Positions 40,369-48,611 of a DNA stretch of 64,000 nt are shown here, one piece after another. Made by a program: the position numbers and the translations under genes. This DNA is from an uncultured bacterium (lineage in GTDB: Bacteria > Actinomycetota > Coriobacteriia > Coriobacteriales > Coriobacteriaceae). Position 1 is the first letter of the stretch. Each line of letters opens with the position of its first letter. The stretch lies in assembly GCA_905215755.1 (NCBI GenBank), contig CAJMRE010000002.1, positions 58,019-122,018 on the forward strand, read 5' to 3'. Below the pieces are notes generated by a model that ran no database searches, was not told the DNA's origin, and worked only from the letters and a program-made list of their open reading frames with translations.

Positions 40369-40402
40369 GGGGCTGAGCGCCCGTTTTGGGGCTGAGCGCC
40401 CG
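40369..40402. repeat. Two identical 15-mers between bglA and IIC
   Basis: GGGGCTGAGCGCCCG occurs at 40369-40383 and again at 40388-40402, separated by TTTT. Each copy is partly self-complementary (GGGC/GCCC). It follows a TGCGCGTTTGCGCA dyad. Function unknown; it lies just beyond the bglA stop. Confidence 0.55.
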
Positions 40403-40406
40403 ATCG

Positions 40407-41807
40407 CTAATCCACCACGTGGGTCGTGGCGACCTGCTTGAGCCAAGCTGCCGATTTCTTAAGACGGCGCTGATAGCCGTCCATGAGGTCGACCTCGACA
40501 AAGCCATAACGGTTCTTGAAGGCATTTGCCCAGGACCAGTTGTCAATGACGGCCCAGTAGTGGTAGCCGCGGCACTTGGCCCCTTCGTCAATGGCCTTGG
40601 CGACCCACTCAAGGTGCTGGCGCACAAAGTCGACGCGATAGTCGTCCTGAATGGTTCCCTCGGCGTCACGATTCTTGTACTCGTCCATGATGCCGATGCC
40701 GTTCTCGGAGACGAACCACTCAAGATCGGGATAGTTCTTGGCGCAGTCCATGCCAAAGTCGTAGAGGCCCTTCGGGTAAATCTCCCAGCCGCGGCTCTTG
40801 TTCATGACGGCATCGGGCCACACGTACTCGTCGGCAAAGTGCGGCAGACCGTACTGGTCGATCTTGCTCGCCGGCGCCTGGACGCGCGTGGGATGGTAGT
40901 AGTTGCAGCCAAGCCAGTCAACGACGCCCTGCTTGAGGATCTCCTGGTCACCGGCGCGGAACGGAAGCTTGACGCCGCCCTCGGCCAGGCTGTCGAGCAC
41001 GTCGGCGGGAAGCTCGCCCTTGGTGATAAGGTCGAGCCACCAGCGATTGTTGATGCCGCTGGTCATACGCACGGCCTCGAGGTCTGCCTCGCTGGGGTTC
41101 TCCTTGGTGTAGACCGGGGTGAAGCAGTTGATCATGCCGATCTTGGCATCGGCGCGAACGGCGCCCTTGTCATAGGCCTTGCGATAGTTGGCAACAGCCA
41201 GCGCGTGCGCCAGCGAAATGTGGTACTGCACGGTGCGAGCACGGTTGAAGTCGTGGAGCTGCGGGAACCACACGCCCTCCTGGTAGCGCTGCTCGGGCTC
41301 GACGATGGGCTCGTTAAAGGTAAACCAGTACTTGATCTCTTGACCGAACTCGCGGAAGGCGACGTCGGCGTAATGCGCGTAGGCCTCGACGACCTCGCGG
41401 CTCTCCCAACCGCCACGGTCAAAGAGATAGGTGGGCATATCGAAGTGGTAAAGGTTGACGAACGGCTCCAGGCCTGCCTCGCGGGAAGCGCGGAACAGCT
41501 CGTGGTACCACGCAGCACCCTCCTCGTTGAGGTTGCCGTCGGCATCGAGCAGGCGGCTCCACTGGATGGAGGTGCGATAGGTATCCAGGCCCAGGTCCTT
41601 CATGATGCGAAGGTCGTCCTTGTACTTGGCCATAAAGTCGTTACCGGCATAGGAACCCACGCGGTTATAGAACGAGCCCAGATCCTGCATGGACCAGGTG
41701 TCCCACAGGTTCTCGAGCTTGCCGCCCTGGTTCCACTGGCCCTCGGTCTGCGGACCGGACATGGCCGCGCCAAAGAAAAAGTCGCTGGGCAGCTGATACT
41801 GTGCCAT
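40407..41807 (-). CDS. 6-phospho-beta-glucosidase, glycoside hydrolase family 1
   Basis: A 466-residue GH1 enzyme that splits PTS-imported 6-phospho-beta-glucosides in the cytoplasm. The acid/base Glu is in YWFTFNEPIVEPEQ near 170 and the nucleophile Glu in WFVSENGIGIMDEY near 364. The N-terminus FFFGAAMSGPQTEGQW is typical. The ATG at 41807 has GAGGA five bases upstream; an extension to 41951 would cover the hairpin leader and lacks homology. It is first in the operon bglA-IIC-IIB-IIA. Confidence 0.95.
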   Translation of the reverse strand: MAQYQLPSDFFFGAAMSGPQTEGQWNQGGKLENLWDTWSMQDLGSFYNRVGSYAGNDFMAKYKDDLRIMKDLGLDTYRTSIQWSRLLDADGNLNEEGAAWYHELFRASREAGLEPFVNLYHFDMPTYLFDRGGWESREVVEAYAHYADVAFREFGQEIKYWFTFNEPIVEPEQRYQEGVWFPQLHDFNRARTVQYHISLAHALAVANYRKAYDKGAVRADAKIGMINCFTPVYTKENPSEADLEAVRMTSGINNRWWLDLITKGELPADVLDSLAEGGVKLPFRAGDQEILKQGVVDWLGCNYYHPTRVQAPASKIDQYGLPHFADEYVWPDAVMNKSRGWEIYPKGLYDFGMDCAKNYPDLEWFVSENGIGIMDEYKNRDAEGTIQDDYRVDFVRQHLEWVAKAIDEGAKCRGYHYWAVIDNWSWANAFKNRYGFVEVDLMDGYQRRLKKSAAWLKQVATTHVVD

Positions 41808-41833
41808 CGAAGTCCTCGCTTTCGTGTCTTTGA

Positions 41834-41923
41834 GCCTCCGATTGGAGGCGGGTTTGCTTTGGCGGGTAATCCGGCGCGGGCGCGCACCGGTTATCCGGAT
41901 ATCCGACCCACCAAAACAAATCC
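41834..41923 (-). promoter_or_regulatory. Two leader hairpins upstream of the 6-phospho-beta-glucosidase gene
   Basis: GCCTCC-GATT-GGAGGC (41834-41849) is a tight 6-bp hairpin. A longer one pairs 41850-41867 with 41906-41923; the arm differences are mostly G-U compatible on the minus strand. Both lie between the promoter and the start codon, so they are in the operon leader. A termination/antitermination or stability role is possible. Confidence 0.5.
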
Positions 41924-41967
41924 GTCTCCAAGCGGTACAGGCGATGCTCATGCATCTCGCTTGTTAT

Positions 41968-42000
41968 CTATAACTATAGCGCTCTAATTTTTTATGTAAA
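41968..42000 (-). promoter_or_regulatory. Promoter of the beta-glucoside operon with overlapping operator
   Basis: Minus strand: TTTACA (41995-42000), 16 bases, TATAGT (41973-41978). The palindrome CTATA-AC-TATAG (41968-41979) covers the -10, as expected for repression by the divergent GntR regulator. Confidence 0.6.
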
Positions 42001-42032
42001 GCGTCTTTTTTGTTTTTCTTTCTCGAACTTCT

Positions 42033-42061
42033 TTGATTAAAGCCATATAGATGCTTTTATA
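42033..42061 (+). promoter_or_regulatory. Promoter of the divergent GntR regulator
   Basis: TTGATT (42033-42038), 17-base spacer, TTTATA (42056-42061). A second dyad-like TATAGTAGGTATA follows at 42058-42070. Confidence 0.5.
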
Positions 42062-42108
42062 GTAGGTATACTTTCTTTTACAGGCATTCATGTTAGAAAG
42101 GGGGTTCC

Positions 42109-42828
42109 ATGATTCCCAAATATGAGTCAATAGCTGCGGATATTCGTCGCAGTATCGAGGATGGCGCCCTTAAGCCCGGCGACAAGCTACCCACTGTCGT
42201 TGAGTTCTGCGAGCTGTATGGCGTTTCCAAGATCACCGTCAAACGAGCAATTGAGCAAATTACCGAGGAAGGCTTGGTCACGAGCCGTCGCGGATCGGGC
42301 ACCTACGTCAAGGACACCGCGGGGCTTCCCGGCAAAGCGTTTTTCCAAGGCAGAAACGACCGCGCGCAGGGCTTTACCTACGAGCATCGCGGTGAGAAGG
42401 TTGCCTCGGTGGTCTACGATTTCTCGATCGTCAATCCGCCGGCAGAGGTTGCCTCCCAGCTGGGAATGGCCGAAGACGACTTTGCCTATCACATCGTGCG
42501 CGTACGCGAGGTCGATGGCCTGCCCATCGTTATCGAGTACACCTATATGCCGCTCGAGCTGATCCCGGGCCTGAAGAAAAAGGACCTGTACGCGTCGGTC
42601 TACAGCTATATCCGCGAGCAATGCGGGCTTAAGATCTCGAGCTTCCACCGCACCATTCGTGCCGTGGCGGCAACCGAGGAAGAGGCCAAGCGCCTGAACA
42701 CCAAGCCCGGCTCTCCCCTGCTCGAGCTCAACCAGATTGGCTTTTTGGACAGCGGCGCCGCGTTTGAGTACTCGATTTCGCGCAACGTGGGCGACCGCTT
42801 TGAGCTGCACAACGTAACGTTGGCTTAA
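42109..42828 (+). CDS. GntR/HutC-family regulator with UTRA domain, likely beta-glucoside repressor
   Basis: A 239-residue regulator. The HTH spans residues 3-68 (KYESIAADIRRSIEDGALKPG, LPTVVEFCELYGVSKITVKRAIEQITEEGLVTSRRGSGTYV). The UTRA domain follows from about 90 and ends FEYSISRNVGDRFELHNVTL. AAAGGGGG precedes the ATG. It is divergent from the bglA operon with a 300-base shared region containing the promoters. BglR/YydK-like members respond to phosphorylated beta-glucosides, a plausible role here. Confidence 0.9.
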   Translation: MIPKYESIAADIRRSIEDGALKPGDKLPTVVEFCELYGVSKITVKRAIEQITEEGLVTSRRGSGTYVKDTAGLPGKAFFQGRNDRAQGFTYEHRGEKVASVVYDFSIVNPPAEVASQLGMAEDDFAYHIVRVREVDGLPIVIEYTYMPLELIPGLKKKDLYASVYSYIREQCGLKISSFHRTIRAVAATEEEAKRLNTKPGSPLLELNQIGFLDSGAAFEYSISRNVGDRFELHNVTLA

Positions 42829-42902
42829 GTTTGTAATCCGGCAGGCGCTCGCTTTGAGCCGTTTTTCGCGAGGTGCCTGCACAACCTGATGGGGGTATGC
42901 AC

Positions 42903-43835
42903 ATGTCCGATTTGATTAAACTCACGCCGATCTTCCACGAGAAGATTTGGGGCGGCCGCCAGCTGGAGACCGTCTTTGGCTATGACATTCCCGAGGGTCC
43001 CATCGGTGAGTGCTGGGCCATCTCGGCGCACCCCAACGGCGATTGCCAGATTGCCGAGGGTCCGTACGCCGGCCACACGCTGTCGTGGCTGTGGGCCGAG
43101 CATCGCGAGCTCTTTGGCAACTGCGAGGGCAAGGAGTTCCCGCTGCTCATTAAGATTCTGGACGCCAAGGACGACCTGTCGATCCAGATCCACCCCAACG
43201 ACGAGTACGCCGCCGAGCATGAGAACGGTAGCCTGGGCAAGACCGAGTGCTGGTACGTGCTGGATTGCGAGCCCGGCGCCACGATCATCGTCGGCCAGCG
43301 CGCACATGACCGTGCCGAGGCCGCGCAGATGATCGAAGAGGGTCGCTGGGACGACATGCTCAACGTGCTGCCGATCCACAAGGGCGACTTTTTCCAAATC
43401 GACTCCGGCACCGTTCACGCCATCAAGACCGGCACGCTGATTCTGGAGACGCAGCAGTCGAGCGACGTGACGTATCGCCTGTACGACTACGACCGTCCCG
43501 GCACCGACGGCAAACTGCGCCCGCTGCACATTGAGCAGAGCCTGGACTGTATCAACTTTAACGCGCAGGCCCCGACCGACGGCACCGTGACCGCACCCGA
43601 AGTCAATGGCGTGACCGAGCTCGAGTCCAACCCCTGCTACACCGTCGACCGCGTTCGCGTGGACGGCAGCAAGACCCTGGAGCAGCGCTGGCCCTTCATG
43701 TGCCTCTCGGTCATCGACGGCAAAGGCACCGTCTGCGGCGACTCCGTCCACAAGGGCAGTCACCTACTGGCGCCGTCCACCGTGAACAAGATTGAACTCG
43801 AGGGCACCATGGAGCTGATCATCAGCCATCTGTAA
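42903..43835 (+). CDS. manA: Mannose-6-phosphate isomerase, class I
   Basis: A 310-residue zinc enzyme that interconverts mannose-6-P and fructose-6-P. Seen: LTPIFHEKIWGGRQLETVFGYDIP near 6-29, ISAHPNGD near 39, the zinc site SIQIHPNDEYAAEHENGSLGKTECWYVLD near 90-118 (QxHP and the Glu), GTVHAIKTGTLILETQQSSDVTYRLYDYDR near 167-196. The short form is typical of Gram-positives. I chose the ATG at 42903, seven bases after GGGGG. It follows the GntR gene by 74 bases and may be co-transcribed with it. Confidence 0.94.
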   Translation: MSDLIKLTPIFHEKIWGGRQLETVFGYDIPEGPIGECWAISAHPNGDCQIAEGPYAGHTLSWLWAEHRELFGNCEGKEFPLLIKILDAKDDLSIQIHPNDEYAAEHENGSLGKTECWYVLDCEPGATIIVGQRAHDRAEAAQMIEEGRWDDMLNVLPIHKGDFFQIDSGTVHAIKTGTLILETQQSSDVTYRLYDYDRPGTDGKLRPLHIEQSLDCINFNAQAPTDGTVTAPEVNGVTELESNPCYTVDRVRVDGSKTLEQRWPFMCLSVIDGKGTVCGDSVHKGSHLLAPSTVNKIELEGTMELIISHL

Positions 43836-43860
43836 GCCGCAGAAACAACCCAAAACGCAA

Positions 43861-43898
43861 CAAGGGGCTCCCCCGTTCTTCAACGGAGGAGTCCCTTG
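43861..43898 (+). terminator. Terminator-like hairpin after manA
   Basis: CAAGGG, GCTCC and CCGTT arms pair with AACGG, GGAG and CCCTTG (two mismatches). The T-run after it is poor, so efficiency is uncertain. Confidence 0.6.
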
Positions 43899-43995
43899 CC
43901 ATATCTATTTATCAGCCCACCCGGCTCTCCAGACCAAAAAGCGAACGAGCAGAGCGATGTTCGCGAGCTGCATGCCGTAACGCCACAAGGAAGAG

Positions 43996-44108
43996 GGCGC
44001 GACGGGGGCTTTGGTCGATCGCGAGTTCCGCACGAGCCGGAGAGCATTTAATGTGCTCTCCGTGCGAGCAGGACTGTCCGAGCAGGCGACCAAAGCCCCC
44101 GGCGCGCC
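43996..44108. repeat. Nested inverted-repeat element between manA and pcrA
   Basis: The outer stem pairs GGCGCGAC plus GGGGGCTTTGGTCG (43996-44017) with CGACCAAAGCCCCC plus GGCGCGCC (44087-44108): 22 bp with one mismatch. An inner hairpin CGGAGAGCA/TGCTCTCCG (44038-44046, 44054-44062) sits in the middle. No reading frame is convincing. It may be a structured RNA or a mobile-element remnant. It lies at a convergent junction. Confidence 0.65.
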
Positions 44109-44123
44109 CGGTCAACCTCGCAG

Positions 44124-47027
44124 TTAGGCATTCAGCTTGACGATCGGTGCAAAACCTTTCATAAGCTTTTTGGTCTGGCCGGTCTTTTCGAACTGGACCT
44201 CGATCATGTCTCCGGCGACCGAGATCACGGTACCCGTACCAAAGGTCTTGTGGCTCACGGTATCGCCCGCGGCAAAGTCCTGCGATGCGCTGGCGCGATC
44301 GACCTTGCGCTCCACCGTCGGCGACACCTTGGACGACGGCTTTTTGGCTCGCGGCGCGCCCGAACCAAAGGTCGAGGCAACACGGCCGGCATCGGGCGAG
44401 ACCCCACGATGGCGTTCGGCCCCGTAGCTGCTGCCGCCAAAGAAATCGTCAAAGCTCGATCCGCCGCGCGAACCGGAACCGCCGGTCGAGCGCGTATGCG
44501 AACCAAACACCTTGCCGCCGTACATATCCGAGCCCATGCCCGAGCCAAAGGTGCCGTGACGGTCGCCGCGTTTCTCCCAGCCCGTGCCCTCAAAACCGGC
44601 AGAACCGATGCCGCTAAACTCGATATCCTCAAACGGAATCTCGTTGAGGAAGCGCGAGCGCGGGTTGGCAGAGGTCGAGCCGTAGGTGCGACGCGTGGCC
44701 GCATAGGTCAAGAACAGGCGCTTACGGGCGCGCGTGATGGCGACGTAGGCCAGGCGACGCTCCTCCTCGAGCTTGCCCGGGTCATCGCCGCCGCCAAAGT
44801 CGTGCACGTGCGGGAAGATACCCTCCTCCATGCCGGCCACGAACACCGCCGGGAACTCCAGGCCCTTGGCGGAGTGGATGGTCATCATGGTGATGGCATG
44901 CGTCTCGCCGGCCAGGGAATCCAAGTCGGAGCGCAAGGCCAGCCACTCCATGAGCGCCGGCAGCGCCTTACAGGTGAGCGGACCGTAGGTGCGCTCGATC
45001 TCGTCGGCATGCACGGCACCCGCCGGCAACTCTGTTGGCACGGCATACGCGTTGCCCGCGATGGCGGCGGCCAGGGCATCCTGCGGAGACAGCGCCGGAG
45101 CGGCCAAGCTATCGAGCGGATTGGAGCCCGCGGCGTCACGCGCACCAACGAGCGCCTCAAACGAGGATACCGGGGCAGACGGCCCCGGTTCGGGCGCAGG
45201 CGCGCTCACCACGACGGGCTCGGGCTCGGCGCTGACAGGCACATCGGCAACACCGGCAGCGCGCAGCTCTTCCAAGCTCTCGAGCGTACCTTCGATATCC
45301 TCATGCGTCTCCTCAAATTCGGCAGCGACACCCAGGAATTCCTGGATGTTCTCGGCGCGGCTCTCGGACTCCATGGTGCCCTCGGCGCGGAAAGCCTGCA
45401 GCAGGCCCGTCTTATCGACGATCATCTCGACAACGTCCTTGAGCTCGCCGTCCATGCGGCGACCCTCGCGCACCAGCGACACAAAGCTCGACAGGCCATT
45501 GCGCACCTTGGCGCTAAACATGCCGGTTTCGGCGCACGCGATCTCGCAAGCCTGGAAGAACGAGCAACGGTTGTCGCGCGCCAGCTGCTCAATCTTTTGG
45601 ATCGAGGTGGAGCCGATGCCGCGGCGCGGCGTGTTGATGACGCGCTTGACGCTCATCTCGTCTGCCGGGTTCACGATCATCTTGAGGTAGGCCATGACGT
45701 CGCGGATCTCGGCACGATCGAAGAATCGCGTGCCGCCCACAATCTTGTAGGGCACGCCTGCGCGCAGGAACATATCTTCGAGGATACGCGACTGGGCGTT
45801 GGTGCGGTAGAACACAGCAATATCGTCGTAGCTCGTGCCCTTGGAGTGCAGCTTTTCGATCTCGCCGGCAATCCAGCGGCCCTCGTCGCGCTCATCGCTT
45901 GCCTGGAAGGCCTGGATCTTCTCGCCGTCGCCCTCGGCCGTAAACAGGCGCTTCTCCTTGCGCTGCGAGTTGTGACGCACCACGGCGTTGGCGGCGCTCA
46001 GGATATGACCCGTGGAGCGGTAGTTCTGCTCTAGCTTGACGGTCTTGCAGTTTTTAAAGTCCTTCTCAAAGTCCAGGATATTGGTGATGTCGGCGCCACG
46101 CCAGCTATAAATGGACTGGTCGTCGTCGCCCACGACCATGAGGTTTTGGTACTTGGCGGCCAGCAGGTTGGCGATCTCGTACTGGACGTGGTTGGTGTCC
46201 TGATACTCGTCGACGCTAATGTAGCGGAAGCGCTCCTGGTACTTGTCGAGCACCTCGGGGCGGGTGCGCAGCAGCTCGAGCGTGCGCACGAGCAGGTCGT
46301 CGAAGTCCATCGCGTTGGCGGCGCGCAGGCGGCGTTCCAGCTCCAGGTAGACCTGCGCGGCCTTTTTGTCATTGGGGCTGTCGGCGGATTTGAGCATGTC
46401 CTCGGGGCCGATCATGGCGTTTTTGGCCGAGCTGATCTTGCTGCGGATCATGTTGATGGGGAACTGCTTTTGCTCGATACCGAGCGCCTGCATAATGTCG
46501 CGCACCATGCGCTTTGAGTCATCGTCATCGTAGATGGTGAACTGACCGGTGTATCCCAGCAGGTCGGCGTCCTCGCGCAGCATACGCACGCACATGGCAT
46601 GGAAGGTGCATACCCACATGCCACGGGTGCCGCTGGGAATGAGTGCCGCCAGACGCTCACGCATCTCGGCCGCGGCCTTGTTGGTAAACGTGATGGCAAG
46701 GATCTGCCAGGGCTTAACGCCCAGGTCGCCGAGCATATGTGCGATACGGAAGGTCAAGACGCGGGTCTTGCCCGAGCCGGCGCCGGCAAGGACCAGCAGC
46801 GGGCCCTCGGTGGTCAGGACCGCCTCGCGCTGAGCGGGATTAAGGCTGTCGATGTCGACGAGCGGCTTGGCGGGCTTGGGCGCCGGCGCGGGAGCGTCGT
46901 AGATGTCGAGCGGAACGAGCTCGGGCTCCGGCGCAGCAGGGGCGGTGTATGCATCGAGCGGCACGGGTTCCGGCGCGGGCGGCACAGGTACCGCGACATT
47001 CTTTTCCCAGGGCAGGGGCTGGGTCAT
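44124..47027 (-). CDS. pcrA: UvrD/PcrA-type ATP-dependent DNA helicase
   Basis: A 967-residue superfamily 1A helicase (3'-5'). Residues 1-55 are a Pro/Ala-rich extension. The helicase starts DIDSLNPAQREAVLTTEGPLLVLAGAGSGKTRVL (Walker A near 74-81). Further motifs are DEYQDTN near 270, VVGDDDQSIYSWRGAD near 297, LEQNYRS near 328 and the motif V/VI area MTIHSAKGLEFPAVFV and VAITRARKRL. An Ala/Pro/Glu-rich insertion of roughly 100 residues near 605-705 interrupts domain 2. The C-terminus is a Tudor-like PcrA tail (VSHKTFGTGTVISVAGDMIEVQF). GAGGAG lies before the ATG at 47027. Confidence 0.96.
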   Translation of the reverse strand: MTQPLPWEKNVAVPVPPAPEPVPLDAYTAPAAPEPELVPLDIYDAPAPAPKPAKPLVDIDSLNPAQREAVLTTEGPLLVLAGAGSGKTRVLTFRIAHMLGDLGVKPWQILAITFTNKAAAEMRERLAALIPSGTRGMWVCTFHAMCVRMLREDADLLGYTGQFTIYDDDDSKRMVRDIMQALGIEQKQFPINMIRSKISSAKNAMIGPEDMLKSADSPNDKKAAQVYLELERRLRAANAMDFDDLLVRTLELLRTRPEVLDKYQERFRYISVDEYQDTNHVQYEIANLLAAKYQNLMVVGDDDQSIYSWRGADITNILDFEKDFKNCKTVKLEQNYRSTGHILSAANAVVRHNSQRKEKRLFTAEGDGEKIQAFQASDERDEGRWIAGEIEKLHSKGTSYDDIAVFYRTNAQSRILEDMFLRAGVPYKIVGGTRFFDRAEIRDVMAYLKMIVNPADEMSVKRVINTPRRGIGSTSIQKIEQLARDNRCSFFQACEIACAETGMFSAKVRNGLSSFVSLVREGRRMDGELKDVVEMIVDKTGLLQAFRAEGTMESESRAENIQEFLGVAAEFEETHEDIEGTLESLEELRAAGVADVPVSAEPEPVVVSAPAPEPGPSAPVSSFEALVGARDAAGSNPLDSLAAPALSPQDALAAAIAGNAYAVPTELPAGAVHADEIERTYGPLTCKALPALMEWLALRSDLDSLAGETHAITMMTIHSAKGLEFPAVFVAGMEEGIFPHVHDFGGGDDPGKLEEERRLAYVAITRARKRLFLTYAATRRTYGSTSANPRSRFLNEIPFEDIEFSGIGSAGFEGTGWEKRGDRHGTFGSGMGSDMYGGKVFGSHTRSTGGSGSRGGSSFDDFFGGSSYGAERHRGVSPDAGRVASTFGSGAPRAKKPSSKVSPTVERKVDRASASQDFAAGDTVSHKTFGTGTVISVAGDMIEVQFEKTGQTKKLMKGFAPIVKLNA

Positions 47028-47166
47028 GGGCGACTCCTCATCTGACGGACGGCGCGCCTGCGGGCAGCGCCATAGTTTGAGCCGTACCAGTATACCGAGC
47101 CGCGCGGACACCGACGCAAATCACACCACGACTCCGTCCGCTACCATCGGGCCCGCCCCAGCGGAT

Positions 47167-47233
47167 TTGGCGCAATGGGGTCAGATTTGTCTGCACCAAG
47201 CTGGTGCAAAGTAACCTGACCCCATTGCGCCAA
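47167..47233. repeat. Double-stem hairpin upstream of pcrA
   Basis: TTGGCGCAATGGGGTCAG (47167-47184) is perfectly inverted at 47216-47233. Inside is a second perfect hairpin TGCACCA-AGC-TGGTGCA. GGTGCAAAGTAACCTG is shared with 36898. Confidence 0.75.
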
Positions 47234-47268
47234 TCACAGAGCCACCGATGTCACGGTAGCAGCAGCGA

Positions 47269-47368
47269 GCGGCGGCCAGAGCGAACAAATTGGCATGAAA
47301 AGAGGGCGGCATAGACCTTTTGGTCATGCCGCCCTCTTTGAATGACAAGTTGTCGCTCTGGCCGCCGC
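47269..47368 (-). terminator. Very long inverted repeat containing the uppP terminator
   Basis: The inner part AAAGAGGGCGGCAT/ATGCCGCCCTCTTT (14 bp perfect) is a terminator. It is extended by about 15 imperfect pairs and then GCGGCGGCCAGAGCGA/TCGCTCTGGCCGCCGC (16 bp perfect), making one stem of nearly 45 bp. It lies between the uppP stop and pcrA. Confidence 0.75.
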
Positions 47369-47383
47369 GCAGCGTCAACCAAG

Positions 47384-48364
47384 TTACAGGCCGAGCATAG
47401 GCTCCAGAACGAAGAAGTATGCGAGCACTACGACGCCCAGGATGATGCGGTAAACACCGAAGCACTTGAAGTCGTGACGGCGGACGAAGCCCATGAGCCA
47501 CTTGATGGCGATGAGCGAAACCACAAAGGCCACAACGCAGCCCACGCCCAAGATAGCGACCTCGTTGGCGCCGAACGTGCCGCCCTTGATGAAGTATTTG
47601 ACCAGCTTGAGTGCACTCGCGCCAAACATGACAGGGATGGCCAGGAAGAACGTAAACTTGGACGCCACCGAACGCGTACAGCCCAAAAGCAGGCCGCCGA
47701 TGATGGTAGAACCGGAGCGAGACGTACCAGGCACCAGCGAAAGCACCTGGAAGCAGCCGATACCCAGCGCAGTCTTCCAGCTCAGGTCCTCGAGCGTGGC
47801 GATGGAGCCAAAGTCCAGATTCTCGTCATCGTCCTCATCCTCAGCGGTAGCCGCGGCGGGCGCCGCAAAGTGCGCACCGGCGGGACGTCCACCCGACACC
47901 ACAGCACGCGAGCCAAACGAACCGGCAACGGCCATTTCCTCGCGCTTGCTCGCGCGCCAGTTCTCGATCACGATAAACAGCACGCCGTACACAATGAGCG
48001 CCAGCGCCACGACGGGAGCATTGTAGAAATGCTCCTCCATCCAGTCGTTAAGCGGCAGACCGATCGCCGCGGCGGGAATGCAGCCGAGCACAATCTTGCC
48101 CCACAGCACCCAGGTGTCGCGACGGCCCTCCTTGCCCTTGCTGGGCGAGAACGGATTGAGCTCATGGAAGAACAGCACACAGACGGCCAGAATGGCGCCG
48201 AGCTGAATCACGACCAGGAACATATTCCAGAAGGTCTCGCTCACGTTCATCTTGACGAACTCGTCCACCAAGATCATGTGACCGGTCGACGAAACAGGCA
48301 GCCATTCGGTGATGCCCTCGACCAGGCCCATGAAGGCAGATTTTAGAAGCTCGATAATATCCAA
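47384..48364 (-). CDS. uppP: Undecaprenyl-diphosphatase
   Basis: A 326-residue BacA/UppP membrane enzyme that recycles undecaprenyl pyrophosphate for cell-wall synthesis. Seen: MDIIELLKSAFMGLVEGITEWLPVSSTGHMIL at the N-terminus with the catalytic Glu, Ser and His cluster, and QVLSLVPGTSRSGSTIIGGLLLG near 222-244 with the second conserved Arg. A loop near 160-205, rich in Ala/Gly and then Asp/Glu, is an insertion compared with the usual 270 residues. The start is a TTG at 48364 with GAGGGGG before it; an upstream GTG is less likely. Confidence 0.94.
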   Translation of the reverse strand: MDIIELLKSAFMGLVEGITEWLPVSSTGHMILVDEFVKMNVSETFWNMFLVVIQLGAILAVCVLFFHELNPFSPSKGKEGRRDTWVLWGKIVLGCIPAAAIGLPLNDWMEEHFYNAPVVALALIVYGVLFIVIENWRASKREEMAVAGSFGSRAVVSGGRPAGAHFAAPAAATAEDEDDDENLDFGSIATLEDLSWKTALGIGCFQVLSLVPGTSRSGSTIIGGLLLGCTRSVASKFTFFLAIPVMFGASALKLVKYFIKGGTFGANEVAILGVGCVVAFVVSLIAIKWLMGFVRRHDFKCFGVYRIILGVVVLAYFFVLEPMLGL

Positions 48365-48611
48365 AGGGACCCCCTCGTTAGACACCCGCCGATATTGTTC
48401 TGCGGACGGTGCGGGCGATGTCCCATTATCAACCGTTCGGGCGCGTCTACGCCTACCCTTACCAAAAAACTCGCCCGTTCACAGAATTGCGAGCGGTCAA
48501 ACCCAAATCCTTGGGTATAACTGCAACAAGATAAAGTGTCCGGCGGCCAACGCGCCCGCGCCCGCCCGATGCACGAGCCCCGCGCCCGTGCGATAGACCA
48601 AGGAGGAAACC

